The notes: generated by a model not told the origin, from the sequence alone. A stretch of DNA of 64,000 bases from Carnobacterium jeotgali MS3 (GCF_000745125.1 NZ_JQNF01000010.1:310001-374000); one strand, 5' to 3'; counted from the first letter of the stretch, positions 9,031 to 18,353 are shown. A program made the numbers and translations.

Positions 9031-9138
9031 TTATATGTTTAGACAGAAAGAAGCTCTAAGAAAAGATGTTGACTGATAACATGAGTGGTTCATACAACAT
9101 GGACAACACAACATGTTTAAACAGTTCATCTTTTTCAT
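9031..9138 (-). CDS. Cysteine-rich leader peptide (35 aa) of the symporter operon
   Basis: Short ORF not listed by usual gene finders. Codons run from ATG 9138 to TAA 9031, with a strong AAAGGAGG 8-9 bases upstream. The 35-residue peptide begins MKKMNCLNMLCCPCCMNHSC and contains seven Cys, at positions 6, 11, 12, 14, 15, 20 and 32. It sits 64 bases after a predicted transcription start and is followed by structured RNA and a terminator. This arrangement is that of a translation-controlled attenuator: ribosomes stalling on Cys codons when charged tRNA-Cys is scarce would free an antiterminator. A metal-binding or secreted peptide is a less likely alternative. Confidence 0.75.
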   Translation of the reverse strand: MKKMNCLNMLCCPCCMNHSCYQSTSFLRASFCLNI

Positions 9139-9179
9139 CCTAGCTTCCTCCTTTTAATTTGTTTTTTTATTTCTTTAGT

Positions 9180-9193
9180 GGTGAGCGCTCACC
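9180..9193. promoter_or_regulatory. 14-bp perfect palindrome just after the predicted start site
   Basis: GGTGAGCGCTCACC is perfectly palindromic and begins about 9 bases downstream of the predicted transcription start. It could be a repressor operator or a 5'-end RNA hairpin. It does not match a cre or CymR consensus that I know. Confidence 0.5.
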
Positions 9194-9208
9194 TCTTAAA
9201 GTGAATTC

Positions 9209-9237
9209 ATTGTAACAATGTGAAAAATGAATGTCAA
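9209..9237 (-). promoter_or_regulatory. Sigma-A promoter of the leader-symporter-ATP-grasp unit
   Basis: Minus strand TTGACA (9237-9232), 17-bp spacer, TACAAT (9214-9209). This is close to consensus; the predicted start is near 9202, giving a leader RNA of roughly 330 bases before the symporter ATG. Confidence 0.8.
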
Positions 9238-9308
9238 CCGTTTACTTTGGACCAGCTTTTCGTTGACTACATTCAGTAGACCATTTTTTGGAGCTTTAAA
9301 CCTTCTTG

Positions 9309-10229
9309 CTACACTTTTTCTACTATTACCTTTTTTTGCAAGTTTTGAGCGTCTTTTACACTAAATGATGTACTGTCAATGTGCTGAACTTTGCTCGCTG
9401 AACACGCGGTAGCAAACGTTAGAGAGTCTACAAAACTTTTTTTCTGCGTTAAACTGGCTAAAAAAGAACCTACAAAACAATCCCCGGCTCCTGTATCATT
9501 TTTAACAACGATAGTCGGAGGACTAATTTGGTAAAACTCGTTTCCATGTCCACATAAACTGCCTGAACCACCTTGCGAAACGATGACGTAATCAATCGTT
9601 TTTGTTAATTCTTTTACAGTATCCAACAACGATTGCCCATGATTGGCAAGTTCTAGTATTTCAAATCGATTCGGTTTAATGAAATTCACACCTGCTTTTA
9701 CGGCAGCTTTTAATGCTTCACCCGAGAGATCACACGCAATAAAACAGCCTATTTTATTTAGTAAAGTTATTAGCTGTTCTAAATCCTTAATCTCAAACCC
9801 TGGAGGCATGGAACCTGCAATCAATACAGTGTCCTCAGGTTTTACTTTTTCTTCAATTTTATCTACTAACAACGATTTATCGTAACTTGAAACTTCGTAT
9901 CCTCTTTCAGTGATAAGAATGCTGCCGCTAACGCCTTTTTCTACTATTACATAACTTTCTCTAGTTGGTTTACCGTAAACATCCACTAGGTCATGGTTAA
10001 TATTTTTTTGTTCCAATATTTTTTCTAGTTGCCTTTTATTTGTTGTTCCACAAAAACCTAATGCTTGATTTTCTACTTCTAATTTACTCATAGCATAAGA
10101 ACCATGATGCCCTTTACCGCCTAAGTCATAAGCAACGCTCTCCAAGCGGTTGTTTTTCTCTTTAGTCAATACTTCTTCAAGGTATAACAACCGGTCGATA
10201 GTTGGGTTTAATGTAATGGTATAAATCAT
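9309..10229 (-). CDS. PfkB-family sugar-phosphate kinase (1-phosphofructokinase/tagatose-6-phosphate kinase type)
   Basis: 306-residue PfkB kinase of the FruK/LacC branch, which phosphorylates fructose-1-phosphate or tagatose-6-phosphate with ATP. The start MIYTITLNPTIDRLLYLEE is typical. The C-terminal catalytic loop NDTGAGDCFVGSFLAS carries the Asp base. The N-terminal PfkB signature usually reads GGKGxNxS/A; here it is GGKGHHGSYA, with His in place of the conserved Asn, so substrate choice may be unusual. No fructose PTS or lac/gat genes adjoin it. It stands alone with its own SD (GAGGAGG) before ATG 10229. Family call is sure, substrate is not. Confidence 0.85.
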   Translation of the reverse strand: MIYTITLNPTIDRLLYLEEVLTKEKNNRLESVAYDLGGKGHHGSYAMSKLEVENQALGFCGTTNKRQLEKILEQKNINHDLVDVYGKPTRESYVIVEKGVSGSILITERGYEVSSYDKSLLVDKIEEKVKPEDTVLIAGSMPPGFEIKDLEQLITLLNKIGCFIACDLSGEALKAAVKAGVNFIKPNRFEILELANHGQSLLDTVKELTKTIDYVIVSQGGSGSLCGHGNEFYQISPPTIVVKNDTGAGDCFVGSFLASLTQKKSFVDSLTFATACSASKVQHIDSTSFSVKDAQNLQKKVIVEKV

Positions 10230-10366
10230 TTAATATCCTCCTCTTTTTGAAGCTGATAACTTATTACGAGACTTATTATAACACTTAATTAAATCGTTTA
10301 CATATTCAATCCTTTTTATGGTCTTCTCCAAGCAAAGCAACATACTCTTATCCTCGTTTTTGTACC

Positions 10367-10520
10367 GTGCATGATACAGTGAGTCCCATTTCCTGCTCCA
10401 CTTTAACGTGCAACTAGCTTGGACGATACAGTGAAGTCCTTTTCATCTCTCACTGTATCGTCCAGAACCATTGCATGATACAGTGAGACTCATTTTGCGC
10501 TTCACTTGTTCATGCAACCA
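10367..10520. repeat. Three tandem imperfect palindromes containing GATACAGTGA
   Basis: GATACAGTGA occurs at 10373, 10425 and 10477 (52-bp periodicity), and once inverted (TCACTGTATC, 10450-10459). The middle unit is a perfect 14-bp inverted repeat (10421-10434 with 10450-10463, 15-base loop). The last unit pairs TTGCATGA (10471) with TCATGCAA (10510). These lie in a 446-bp gene-free stretch between the PfkB gene and a membrane-protein gene. They look like a small dispersed palindromic repeat element. Confidence 0.65.
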
Positions 10521-10593
10521 ACGGACGTTAGTTGTCATAAAAAGAAACAAAGGAATCGCTATTAGTCGAAAATGCGCCCGAGCAGTTGTCTAA

Positions 10594-10636
10594 ACCCAAA
10601 AAAGTTCATTGCATTTTGCAATGAACTTTTTTGGGT
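10594..10636 (-). terminator. Terminator after the RpiR/membrane-protein unit
   Basis: Long 20-bp stem (ACCCAAAAAAGTTCATTGCA with its complement) ending in GGGT, A/T-rich, 40 bases beyond the stop of the membrane-protein gene at 10677. Confidence 0.75.
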
Positions 10637-10676
10637 ATGTTACTAACTTAACTCCAGTCTCCTTGTTCTTTGAATG

Positions 10677-11144
10677 CTAAATCAAGGTTAACCGAATAAA
10701 AGCAAAACAAACGAATGCCGACAATACTGCTAAAAAGCCGCTAATACTAAAAAGGATAACCGCTAAGTGAGGAGTTGTTCCTTCTTCAGCAGCTTTCAGC
10801 TCCACATTTTGCTTCATCGTCATAATACCTAAAATAATGGCCATAATATTTCCAGTCAATACATTGCTGCAGATAAAAATAAGCATGGTTCCTCGCCAAA
10901 CTTTCTGACTAATCTGATTTTGTGCAGCTGATAAAATAACAAACCAAAATAGTGACAGCAATGCCATTAACAACATTACAGGGTTCATAGGTTGACTCGT
11001 CAAGTAAACTGAGAAAGCTTCTCCACTTAAATTAGCATTCACAGCAAAGTACACAAAAAAGATAACCGGTGCTAAAATCAAATAACTACGTAGAAAGAAA
11101 AATGGCTCAAACTTACTTTGCAAACTAGCTAAACTTTGTTTCAT
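10677..11144 (-). CDS. Small four-helix membrane protein, function unknown
   Basis: 155-residue protein with about four membrane helices: SYLILAPVIFFVYFAV (about 20-35), a segment near 52-72 (VMLLMALLSLFWFVILSA), one near 85-108 (TMLIFICSNVLTGNIMAIILGIM), and a C-terminal one (AVILFSISGFLAVLSAFVCFAFI). I do not recognise the family. I chose ATG 11144 because TAGGA/AGGTAGG lies just upstream. A longer frame starting at 11255 would overlap the regulator gene by 100 bases. It starts 10 bases after the RpiR stop, so it is co-transcribed with that regulator and probably connected with alpha-glucoside use, though this is only context. Confidence 0.65.
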   Translation of the reverse strand: MKQSLASLQSKFEPFFFLRSYLILAPVIFFVYFAVNANLSGEAFSVYLTSQPMNPVMLLMALLSLFWFVILSAAQNQISQKVWRGTMLIFICSNVLTGNIMAIILGIMTMKQNVELKAAEEGTTPHLAVILFSISGFLAVLSAFVCFAFIRLTLI

Positions 11145-11154
11145 CTTAGTGTTC

Positions 11155-11925
11155 CTACCTTTCATCTTTATTTTGTTGATAATAATCAAAATAGGCTCTA
11201 AATAAAGAATCAGTGACTTGAAAAAGCGGTAAAAACGAAAAAATATCTTCTCCATTCAATGGGATTGATGTTGCTTGAAAATAAAGATTATGGGTCGCCA
11301 TAGACGCTAATTTGTTGTTTCTTAAATTAGTGATCGACAAAATCGGAACCCCTTTCAATTTAAGCATATTCATCTCGTCTTTAGCTTCTTGGATATCGCC
11401 GCTTAATGATAAAACAATCAACAAATCATCTTCTGTGATTGTTGATGCTACAGCCATTTGCAATTCTCTTTGAGCAGAAAGAAGAATAAAAAACTTTTCT
11501 AACGGTACAAAATTGCGTCTGAAATCAGACAAAACATCTCTTTGACCCCAACCTGTTCCATAACAAAAAATACGTTTAGCACCATGAATTTCTTTTAAAA
11601 TCGGCGTTAATTCGGTTTGATTGAATAACTTTGAAGTTGCCTGACTATCCAAACTTTGCATTGAGCTGAAATTCACTTGTGTCTCATTCCTTTGCACTTG
11701 TTCGGAATCATTTTTCAAACTGTATTTAAACTCACTAAATCCTGAAAAGCCTAATTTTTTTGCCAATCTTACAATGGATGATTTCGAAGTATGAGTTTTT
11801 TGACCCAATTCAACAATCGGCATCGTTTGACACTCATTTTTATGCTTCATAATATAAGATATGATTTGTAAATCGTTTTCATTTAGTTCATGGTAGTGTT
11901 GATTAACAAGTACTTCTAAGTCCAA
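11155..11925 (-). CDS. RpiR/MurR-family regulator with SIS domain
   Basis: 256 residues: N-terminal HTH (about 1-75, with CQTMPIVELGQKTHTSKSSI and VRLAKKLGFSGFSEFKYSLK) and a SIS sugar-phosphate-binding domain (about 105-230, with FCYGTGWGQ and LIVLSLSGDIQEAKDEM). The position just after malA-malP matches the glv cluster of Bacillus, where the RpiR regulator GlvR activates the alpha-glucoside genes. It therefore probably senses a phosphorylated sugar and controls malP-malA. A terminator separates it from malA, so its level depends on readthrough or on a promoter in the 80-bp gap. Confidence 0.88.
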   Translation of the reverse strand: MDLEVLVNQHYHELNENDLQIISYIMKHKNECQTMPIVELGQKTHTSKSSIVRLAKKLGFSGFSEFKYSLKNDSEQVQRNETQVNFSSMQSLDSQATSKLFNQTELTPILKEIHGAKRIFCYGTGWGQRDVLSDFRRNFVPLEKFFILLSAQRELQMAVASTITEDDLLIVLSLSGDIQEAKDEMNMLKLKGVPILSITNLRNNKLASMATHNLYFQATSIPLNGEDIFSFLPLFQVTDSLFRAYFDYYQQNKDER

Positions 11926-11952
11926 CTAAATCTCTCCCTACTATTAACAATG

Positions 11953-11992
11953 TACAAAAAAATGGAGTCGGTTATCTCTCCATTTTTTTGTA
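11953..11992 (-). terminator. Terminator between malA and the RpiR gene
   Basis: A 15-bp perfect stem (TACAAAAAAATGGAG at 11953-11967 with CTCCATTTTTTTGTA at 11978-11992), T-rich on the minus strand after malA. Confidence 0.8.
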
Positions 11993-12012
11993 TACATTAT
12001 TATAGCATATGA

Positions 12013-13362
<1,350 letters not shown>

Positions 13363-13385
13363 CTACTCCTTTATATTTCCTATTT

Positions 13386-15008
13386 TTAAACGCTTGGTTC
13401 TGTTTGACTATCAGTATCTACTACGATTGGATCTCTTTTCATTTCATCTTCAAAAGCGTCTCTTACTTGGGGAACATCTAATCCAACAATCACTTGGAAC
13501 GCTTTACCTTTACGAACAACTCCATGAGCGCCTGCTGCTTTAAAGAAGCCATCTTCTTTAACAAGGTTTTCGTCTTTAACGGATACTCTTAATCTCGTAG
13601 CACAATTAGTTACATCGGCAATATTAGCTGTACCGCCAAGTCCTACTAAATAGTGAGCTGCACTATTTGCATAAGCACCGCCTGCTGGAGCTGTTTTTCC
13701 ATTTGCCTGTCTTTCACGGTAGTCTTTTTTAGAATACATCTTAACTTCTTCTTCTAATTCTCTACCTGGTGTTTTAATATCAAACTTTAAGATAACAAAA
13801 CGGAAGACAAAGAAGTAAATAACACTGAATGCTAGTCCTGTTCCAATCAACGTTAAGACTGTCCCAAGATGATTGATTGACATGGGAATGATGAATTGTG
13901 TCACCATTGTAATCAATCCGCTACCTACATCGCCCACAACACCAAAGGCATAAACAGTTGCTCCCAAAGTTGCTGCTAAAGCCGCATGAATTAAGAACAA
14001 TTGTGGTGCAATAAATAAGAAAGTAAATTCAAATGGTTCAGTGATTCCTGCAAGTACAGCTGTTAAAGCTGTTGGGATTAATAAAGCCAATGTTTTTTTC
14101 TTTTTAGCAGAATCCGCTGTTGCGTAAAATGCTGCTGCTATCCCAAGAGGAGCAAAGATTTTCGAAACATTGTGCAATCCGAATCCACCAGCTGGGAATA
14201 GTTCTTTAAGTGGAACAGTTGAGGAAGCAAAATCGCTTAAATTATTCAGCCAATAAGCTGTAATCCCACCTTCAACAACTGCTGGACCATAAATGAATGG
14301 TTGATAAATGAAATGATGCATTCCAGTTGGGATCAATAATCGTTCCAAGAATACGTATAACCAGACACCTAGTGTTCCTGATGAGGCTAAGAAACCTTGC
14401 ATTGAACTAATTAATCCTTGAATAATAGGCCAGCCCCACGCTGTTAAAAAGGCTAAAGGAAGCATGAGGAAAAATCCTATCATAACCACTAACGAAGACC
14501 CTTGGAAAATACCTAAGAAATCTGGTAATTTAGTTTCAAAGAAGCGGTTATGTAACCAGACAACAATTGCAGCAACTAGAATGGCACCAATTAAATTGGT
14601 ATCTAATGTTTTAATTCCAGCAATCATTTTTATTCCGCTGTTTCCGCCGGCTTCTTGAGTGAAGTCTACGCCAAATGTTGGCCCCATCAAATCAAGAATT
14701 TTTCCAACAAAGTTGTTAAATGTCATATAAACTACGACAGATTCCAAAGCTGCTCTTCCACTAGCTTTTTTAGCTAATCCAAGAGGTAAACCAATAACAA
14801 ATAGTAACTCCATTTGATTGAATACAGTCCAACCACCGGATTCAACAATTGACCAAAAGTTTGCCCACATCGTACCCGAATTTGCGATACTTCCTACAAT
14901 CAGTGTGTTTTGAAGCATAATAGCAATAGCTAATATAATACCTGAGAAGGCAAATAATAACACTGGAGTAAACATCGCGCCACCAAATCGCTGTAATTTT
15001 TGCATCAT
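13386..15008 (-). CDS. malP: PTS alpha-glucoside (maltose) transporter, EIICB
   Basis: 540-residue membrane permease of the glucose/glucoside PTS family. An N-terminal IIC domain (about 1-420, ten-helix type with IPTGMHHFIYQPF) is followed by a IIB domain whose phosphorylated Cys469 lies in NCATRLRVSV. There is no IIA domain, as in GlvC/MalP, so phosphate must come from a glucose-type IIA elsewhere. It imports maltose-like alpha-glucosides as 6-phosphates for malA. It is first gene of malP-malA, with a promoter and a cre-like site directly upstream. GGAGATG-type SD before ATG 15008. Confidence 0.93.
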   Translation of the reverse strand: MMQKLQRFGGAMFTPVLLFAFSGIILAIAIMLQNTLIVGSIANSGTMWANFWSIVESGGWTVFNQMELLFVIGLPLGLAKKASGRAALESVVVYMTFNNFVGKILDLMGPTFGVDFTQEAGGNSGIKMIAGIKTLDTNLIGAILVAAIVVWLHNRFFETKLPDFLGIFQGSSLVVMIGFFLMLPLAFLTAWGWPIIQGLISSMQGFLASSGTLGVWLYVFLERLLIPTGMHHFIYQPFIYGPAVVEGGITAYWLNNLSDFASSTVPLKELFPAGGFGLHNVSKIFAPLGIAAAFYATADSAKKKKTLALLIPTALTAVLAGITEPFEFTFLFIAPQLFLIHAALAATLGATVYAFGVVGDVGSGLITMVTQFIIPMSINHLGTVLTLIGTGLAFSVIYFFVFRFVILKFDIKTPGRELEEEVKMYSKKDYRERQANGKTAPAGGAYANSAAHYLVGLGGTANIADVTNCATRLRVSVKDENLVKEDGFFKAAGAHGVVRKGKAFQVIVGLDVPQVRDAFEDEMKRDPIVVDTDSQTEPSV

Positions 15009-15035
15009 GTTCTTTTCATCTCCTTATCATTTTTA

Positions 15036-15049
15036 TGAAATCGCTTCCA
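15036..15049. promoter_or_regulatory. cre-like site (CcpA) at the malP start region
   Basis: TGAAATCGCTTCCA matches TGWAANCGNTNWCA at all but one position. It lies at about +1 to +14 of the predicted malP transcript, a position that gives roadblock-type glucose repression. Confidence 0.65.
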
Positions 15050-15056
15050 TAAACAA

Positions 15057-15085
15057 ACTATAGCATTTGGTTTTTTTAGGTTCAA
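15057..15085 (-). promoter_or_regulatory. Sigma-A promoter of malP-malA
   Basis: Minus strand TTGAAC (15085-15080), 17-bp spacer, TATAGT (15062-15057). Confidence 0.7.
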
Positions 15086-15133
15086 TACTCAACCCGTTAA
15101 AAAACTCAGCGTTCCTTAATGGGTATTTTTTCC

Positions 15134-15164
15134 ATTTCCCGGGAAATTTCCCACCCAAAATTGG
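15134..15164. promoter_or_regulatory. Overlapping palindromes upstream of the malP promoter
   Basis: ATTTCCCGGGAAAT (15134-15147) and GGGAAATTTCCC (15141-15152) are both perfect and overlap; CCCAAAATTGGG follows at about 15154. They are centred around -90 to -110 from the predicted start, a reasonable place for an activator such as the RpiR protein of this locus. Confidence 0.45.
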
Positions 15165-15200
15165 GATTGCGACAGTCACTTATTTCAAAAGTATCACTCA

Positions 15201-15250
15201 AAAAAGAGCTTTAAATCAAAGATGAATCATCTCGATTTAAAGCTCTTTTT
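15201..15250 (-). terminator. Terminator after the YdhK-like lipoprotein gene
   Basis: A 17-bp perfect stem (AAAAAGAGCTTTAAATC, 15201-15217, with 15234-15250), T-rich on the minus strand, 35 bases beyond the stop. Confidence 0.85.
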
Positions 15251-15284
15251 CTAATTTTAGTTGAAAAATCAACTTTTCAACTGT

Positions 15285-15857
15285 TTAGTCTTCAGAAAGT
15301 TCTTTTTCTGTTACCCATTTGTGATTTTTAACTGTATCGCCACCTGTTGTAGGTTCATAATCAATCATATAAATGGTTGTTGTCTCTGAAGCTTCAATCG
15401 TTGCCGGCGCATCGTCCATTCCTTCCATATGATCCGCTTTTAATGTTACTTCATTACCATTTGCGATCACTTCATCTTGAGCCTCTTCAATTTCTTCTTG
15501 TGTGACCCATTTATGATTTTCAACTCTTTCTGAACCAGTCGTTGGTTGATAGGAAACTTCGTATACAGTTGTATTAAAAGCCCCTACAATCGTAGCTTCA
15601 GCACCTTTCATTCCTTCCATGTGGTCAGCTTGAATGACCACTGTACTACCTACTTCATATTTTGGATCTTCAGCTTTCTCAAGATCCGCTGGTATTTCAC
15701 CAGAATCGTTATGCATCATACCCTCCATGTTCATGCTTGTTGAACTGCTTGATTCTGAAGAAGCCGTATCGGTTTCTTCATTTCCAGTTCCACATGCTGC
15801 TAAGGTTAACGCTGTAGCTAAAGTTGCAACCGTTAAATAAATTTTTCTGTTCTTCAT
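15285..15857 (-). CDS. YdhK-like lipoprotein with two DUF1541 repeats
   Basis: 190-residue lipoprotein: lipobox LTLAAC with Cys22, a Ser- and Met-rich linker (SMNMEGMMH near 40), then two tandem copies of about 60 residues. Each has the pattern ADHMEGM..A.ATI....TT.Y...Y.PTTG...V.NHKWVT (first about 75-120, second about 143-186). This is the YdhK/DUF1541 domain, often found beside copper or heavy-metal ATPases; the conserved His-Met-rich motif suggests metal binding on the cell surface, which is inference. It lies 158 bases after copB on the same strand and ends at a terminator. Confidence 0.85.
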   Translation of the reverse strand: MKNRKIYLTVATLATALTLAACGTGNEETDTASSESSSSTSMNMEGMMHNDSGEIPADLEKAEDPKYEVGSTVVIQADHMEGMKGAEATIVGAFNTTVYEVSYQPTTGSERVENHKWVTQEEIEEAQDEVIANGNEVTLKADHMEGMDDAPATIEASETTTIYMIDYEPTTGGDTVKNHKWVTEKELSED

Positions 15858-16015
15858 TCATTTCCCATCCTTTCAAGTTTCAATCTATCTTACTTGTTGT
15901 TACTATGATTTTTTAATCGAAAATTGCTTTCTATTAGTTAAGTTTAAGGCGAATAGGAGTTGAAAACAATTATTCCATCTTTTCCTAGACTAATGAGGTT
16001 TAATTGCATCTTTTC

Positions 16016-18055
16016 TTAATCAACTTTCATCATTTGAGCATTGATTGCTACAATAATGGTACTTAAAGACATCACAACTGCTCCAATTGCCGGGGTAATT
16101 AAAATGCCTTGATTAATCAAAACACCTGCAGCTAGTGGAATAGCAATGACATTGTATCCGGCTGCCCATATAAAGTTTTCAATCGTTTTTTTGTAACTAG
16201 CTTTAGATAATTTAATGATAGCCAATACATCTGCTGGATTACTGTTCACTAAAACAATATCAGCTGTTTCAAGAGCTACATCTGTACCTGCTCCAATCGC
16301 AATTCCAACATCAGATTCTGCTAACGCTGGAGCATCATTGATTCCGTCTCCAATCATGGCAACTCTTTTACCATCTTTTTTCAATTCAGACACATACTTA
16401 GACTTATCATGAGGAAGAACTTCAGCAATTACTTTTGAGAGTCCTAATTTTCCGCCTACGTAATTGGCTACTCGTTTGTTGTCTCCGGTTATCATAATTG
16501 TTTCAATACCTAAATCGTTCAATTCTTTGATCACTTTATAAGAGGATTCTCTAATGATATCGGCTAATGCAATCATCCCTTGTAATTCGTAATTTTTCAA
16601 AACAAATACTACTGTTTTTCCTTGTTGAGCCAACATTTCATATTCTTTTTCATCAAAAGAGACTTGATTATTCTTCATTGCTCCCGGGCTGATAATTGAA
16701 ATTTCGGCACCATTGACAGTAGCCATCAACCCTTTACCTGCTAAGTTACGGTAATTTTTCACATCATCGATTTCTAAGTTCTGTTCTTTTCCTTCTTTAA
16801 CAATGCCTTTAGCAATAGGATGATCCGATTGTGTTTCAACAGAATAAGCCAAGGTCAGTAACTCTAATTTGCTTACACCATTAGCAGGTTGAATATCGGT
16901 TACACCAAAATTACCTTCTGTTAAGGTACCCGTTTTATCAAAAACAATTTTATCTATTTTATGTGCTCCTTCAAAAGCAATACGATTGCGAATCAATAAC
17001 CCTTTACTAGCTGCAATTGAAGTAGATCTTGAAGTAACTAAAGGACCTGCTAATCCTAATGCATGTGGACAAGCAATGATCAATACGGTTACCATCCGTT
17101 CTAATGCAAAATCAAAATCGCCTGTGACTGACCAATAAACAATTGTCAGTAGTCCTACAACAACGGCTACATAAAAAAGCCATTTTGCCGCAATATCAGC
17201 AAATCCTTGAGCTTTAGATTTTGTTGTTTCAGCGTCTCTAACCAATTGAATAACTTGAGCAAGATAAGTGTCGTTCCCAACTTTATTGACCTTGATTTTT
17301 AATACCCCTTCCCCATTCACTGATGCACCGATAGCATCCATTCCAGGATTTTTTTCTATTGGCACAGATTCTCCAGTCAACATAGATTCATCTACAGTCG
17401 ATGTACCTTCGTAAATGGTGCCATCTAAAGGAATTTTTTCACCCGACTTAACAAGAATCCTATCACCAGGTTTTAAATTTTCAATTGTAACTTCTATAAT
17501 ATTCCCAGATTCATCAATTTTATGTGCTTCTTTTGGCATTAATTTTATTAACGCTTCTAAAGCTTTTGAAGCTCCCATCACTGATCTCATTTCGATCCAA
17601 TGGCCTAGAAGCATAATGACAATTAAAGTAGCAAGTTCAAAGAAAAAATCACTACCAGAGATAAAAAAAGTGGTCAATGTACTATAAACATATGCTGTAA
17701 TAATGGCTAACGAGATAAGCATCATCATTGCTGGTGTGCGTGATTTCAGTTCACCCCATGCTCCAGTCAAGAAAGGTTTCCCTCCGTAGAAAAAAAGAAC
17801 CGTTGAAAGAACAAACAAAAGGAGGTCATCTCCCAAAAAATTAATCTCATATCCAAAAAGCATTTGCACCATTGGAGATAATAGGGAAATAGGAATTGCT
17901 AAAATCAAGGAAACCCAAAATCTTTTTTTAAAATCTTTTATCATCATTGCGTGATGTCCTGCATGTCCACCAGCATGATTCATACTGCTATGATCCATTT
18001 TGCTGTGATTTTTGTTATTGTGGTCCATCTTATTATGATCTTGATGCTTATCCAT
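16016..18055 (-). CDS. copB: CopB-type copper P1B ATPase
   Basis: 679-residue heavy-metal P-type ATPase that exports copper (or silver). It has an N-terminal cytosolic tail very rich in His and Met (residues 2-38), TGES phosphatase loop (227-230), CPH motif in helix 6 (329-331, IACPHALGLAGP), phosphorylated Asp373 in DKTGTLT, and MIGDGINDAPAL in the hinge. CPH rather than CPC, together with the His-rich tail, is the mark of CopB (P1B-3) proteins. No CopA, CopZ or CopY gene is nearby. Its promoter carries a near cop-box, and the YdhK-like lipoprotein follows on the same strand. Confidence 0.93.
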   Translation of the reverse strand: MDKHQDHNKMDHNNKNHSKMDHSSMNHAGGHAGHHAMMIKDFKKRFWVSLILAIPISLLSPMVQMLFGYEINFLGDDLLLFVLSTVLFFYGGKPFLTGAWGELKSRTPAMMMLISLAIITAYVYSTLTTFFISGSDFFFELATLIVIMLLGHWIEMRSVMGASKALEALIKLMPKEAHKIDESGNIIEVTIENLKPGDRILVKSGEKIPLDGTIYEGTSTVDESMLTGESVPIEKNPGMDAIGASVNGEGVLKIKVNKVGNDTYLAQVIQLVRDAETTKSKAQGFADIAAKWLFYVAVVVGLLTIVYWSVTGDFDFALERMVTVLIIACPHALGLAGPLVTSRSTSIAASKGLLIRNRIAFEGAHKIDKIVFDKTGTLTEGNFGVTDIQPANGVSKLELLTLAYSVETQSDHPIAKGIVKEGKEQNLEIDDVKNYRNLAGKGLMATVNGAEISIISPGAMKNNQVSFDEKEYEMLAQQGKTVVFVLKNYELQGMIALADIIRESSYKVIKELNDLGIETIMITGDNKRVANYVGGKLGLSKVIAEVLPHDKSKYVSELKKDGKRVAMIGDGINDAPALAESDVGIAIGAGTDVALETADIVLVNSNPADVLAIIKLSKASYKKTIENFIWAAGYNVIAIPLAAGVLINQGILITPAIGAVVMSLSTIIVAINAQMMKVD

Positions 18056-18082
18056 GTTATCCTCTCCTTTTCATTTTTCGTT

Positions 18083-18137
18083 TACGTTTGTAATCGTTCT
18101 GTTTCTTAACTATATACTCTTGCTACAAAGTTGTCAA
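18083..18137 (-). promoter_or_regulatory. copB promoter with cop-box-like operator
   Basis: Minus strand TTGACA (18137-18132), 17-bp spacer, TATAGT (18114-18109). At 18092-18083 the minus strand reads TACAAACGTA, one base off the CopY operator TACANNTGTA, about 10-19 bases after the predicted start. Confidence 0.6.
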
Positions 18138-18353
18138 GAATATCACTCGTATACTACAATCATTAAATAATCATTTACACAAATAATATAAAAAATCCAT
18201 TTTAAATTAACGTTCGTATTTTATACTAACTTCAACGGCAAATCACTATTTCAAATTCAAATGACTGATATCTTTTAATAAAATAGTGTAATAACCGAAC
18301 GTTTCTATTTTATATATTTTAAAAAAAGGCTATCTTTTAAATAACACGAATGA

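Noticed and set aside
8873-9202. T-box or metabolite riboswitch in the symporter leader
   Set aside because: The length would fit a T-box, but there is no T-box consensus (AGGGTGGNACCGCG-like) or other riboswitch core; the translated Cys-rich ORF explains the region better.
10367-10520. CRISPR array
   Set aside because: Only three units, each itself palindromic and with one inverted copy, no uniform repeat-spacer pattern and no cas genes.
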